Source: Parasphingorhabdus cellanae
GTDB taxonomy: Bacteria > Pseudomonadota > Alphaproteobacteria > Sphingomonadales > Sphingomonadaceae
Length of the DNA: 64,000 nt
Direction of reading: 5' to 3'
Assembly (NCBI RefSeq): GCF_017498565.1
Contig: NZ_CP071794.1
Location: forward strand, 1,364,001-1,428,000
In this document: positions 63,078-64,000 of the stretch, in pieces
Layout of the letters: every line of letters starts with the position of its first letter
Numbering within the stretch: the first letter of the stretch is position 1
The notes under the pieces: model-generated
Seen by the model: only the letters and a program-made list of their open reading frames with translations
What the model was told of the DNA's origin: nothing
The model's database searches: none
Program-made: the position numbers and the translations under genes

Positions 63078-63812
63078 TTATGTGTCGAGACGATATTCAC
63101 ACCCGTCACTTCTAAGAAAATTTATGAAATAGATTAGAAATTCATCGCCAGAATTCCACATTGCACAACTATACCGCAAGATCGGCGAGCCAACGGGAAT
63201 GTCTAGAAGGTGAGCCATTTCAATGTCTGCAGTAGTCGCAGCGACATGCCTTTCCGAACGAGCGGCGTTGTCGATACGATCGCGGACCTCAATCTTGAAA
63301 TCGTCGTGCGAAAGCAAAGGGAGGAGTTTCGTGCGCTTCCCAGCGGATACATAAACAATGCTGTATCCGTTTGGACGACCATTTAGATATAATAGCGACC
63401 GATATTCAGCGACCCTTTGAGACGCCTCAAATTCAAACATTTTCGATAATTTTTTGCTGGGTTTGATAATCTTGGCGCTGGCCAATTGTGAAGGAGTATC
63501 GCCTGACGTCTCGACAAGCAAAAGGTCCTTCGTCGTTATATCTCCAAATACCGGCCGAATTTCCGGTTGCGATCCAACACGTGATCGACGGCCCCTGGAT
63601 GTGATTATAATCCCATTGTCAGACAATTCTCTGAGAGCTTCCTGGATGGTGCCTTTGGCAACCTTAAACTCACGGGCAAGTTCGCCTATTGTCGCGATAC
63701 TATCACCAGCCTTGTATCGACCACTTTGAATCCAGCTTCTAATAGTTTCGGCGATAACCAGGTATTGAGGTAGCCCCGAATTTCGATCTTTAACAAGAAC
63801 TGGTGTTTTCAT
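63078..63812 (-). CDS. GntR-family regulator, HutC/UTRA type
   Basis: 244 residues from the ATG at 63812 (GAGAGG upstream). The GntR winged HTH (LVIAETIRSWIQSGRYKAGDSIATIGELAREFKVAKGTIQEALRELSDNGIIITSRGRRSRV) is followed by a UTRA ligand domain (EASQRVAEYRSLLYLNGRPNGYSIVYVSAGKR...GSPILRYSCAMWNSGDEFLIY). It probably autoregulates through the 42-bp palindrome at 63899-63940 and may control genes to its right beyond the window. Confidence 0.9.
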   Translation of the reverse strand: MKTPVLVKDRNSGLPQYLVIAETIRSWIQSGRYKAGDSIATIGELAREFKVAKGTIQEALRELSDNGIIITSRGRRSRVGSQPEIRPVFGDITTKDLLLVETSGDTPSQLASAKIIKPSKKLSKMFEFEASQRVAEYRSLLYLNGRPNGYSIVYVSAGKRTKLLPLLSHDDFKIEVRDRIDNAARSERHVAATTADIEMAHLLDIPVGSPILRYSCAMWNSGDEFLIYFINFLRSDGCEYRLDT

Positions 63813-63898
63813 TACGTACCTCTCATTTCTGAACAACCTGAATGCAAATCTAAGCCATGCTCAGCGTATATGCGATCGTCAGACGGCTGAACATAAAG

Positions 63899-63940
63899 TA
63901 GACAACTAGATTACTAGTATACTAGCAATCTAGTTGTCTA
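63899..63940. promoter_or_regulatory. 42-bp near-perfect palindrome, candidate GntR operator
   Basis: TAGACAACTAGATT and AATCTAGTTGTCTA flank an inner palindrome CTAGTATACTAG, with one unpaired base on each side of it. The inner GTATAC fits HutC-type operators. Four CTAG tetramers fall in 42 bp, though CTAG is rare in many bacterial genomes. It lies 87 bp upstream of the GntR start codon. Confidence 0.65.
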
Positions 63941-64000
63941 CTATTCTAGCATTAAATTATGTTAAATAATTGTTATATAATCATAATATGATCGCTATCC

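Overview
The window looks like chromosomal DNA of an alphaproteobacterium of the order Sphingomonadales (Sphingopyxis / Sphingorhabdus / Parasphingorhabdus type). This is inferred from gene content and order (hom, glpX, recJ; serS, surE, LysM/M23 lipoprotein; ilvE divergent from a PetP-like MarR gene), an alphaproteobacterial DksA without the zinc-finger cysteines, a class II DAHP synthase, and GC-rich codon use. Species cannot be fixed from sequence reading alone.

Positions 1-39090 are mostly core genome. In order: cell-envelope and translation genes (LysM lipoprotein, surE, serS); a very Ser/Gly-rich repeat protein with a PEP-CTERM-like tail; dksA and a PilZ protein; a CoA transferase; a LytS/LytT-type two-component pair; a MATE exporter; a SleB-type cell-wall hydrolase; DAHP synthase; a three-gene signalling operon (OmpR regulator, LysM-FecR protein, CHASE2 histidine kinase); tRNA-Gln; ilvE, which reads as frameshifted; proC, ybjN, ubiK, tspO; an ABC exporter; a tonB-exbB-exbD-exbD energy-transduction operon; then hom, glpX, a hydrolase, a uracil-DNA glycosylase homologue, recJ and tRNA-Glu.

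Positions 39091-46929 are accessory DNA abutting the 3' end of tRNA-Glu. A tyrosine integrase with two small HTH/excisionase-like proteins is followed by a divergent XRE regulator, a two-helix membrane protein and an 873-residue zinc-hook AAA ATPase that may be an RloC/PrrC-like anticodon nuclease. Next come AT-rich DNA with a cluster of GTCAGC palindromes, two orphan genes, a perfect 20-bp inverted repeat, and a small lipoprotein gene. The 5' leader of that gene folds into many hairpins and contains an anti-Shine-Dalgarno sequence (a C4-antisense-RNA-like or riboswitch-like element). The right end of the element is not resolved.

Positions 46930-64000 hold a catabolic cluster: a molybdopterin oxidoreductase, a TonB-dependent receptor, an MFS transporter, three SDR dehydrogenases, a Rieske oxygenase overlapping a cytochrome P450, a TetR regulator, an AhpD/CMD protein and a ThuA-like protein, followed by LuxR, IclR and GntR regulators. 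A palindrome of the form ACAG-NN-CTGT lies ahead of five transcription units of the cluster, which suggests one local regulon, probably under the TetR protein. The substrate is unknown; uptake plus Rieske, P450 and SDR enzymes points to a hydrophobic ring compound. A dispersed repeat flanks this cluster and also lies near an orphan gene at the left end of the window.
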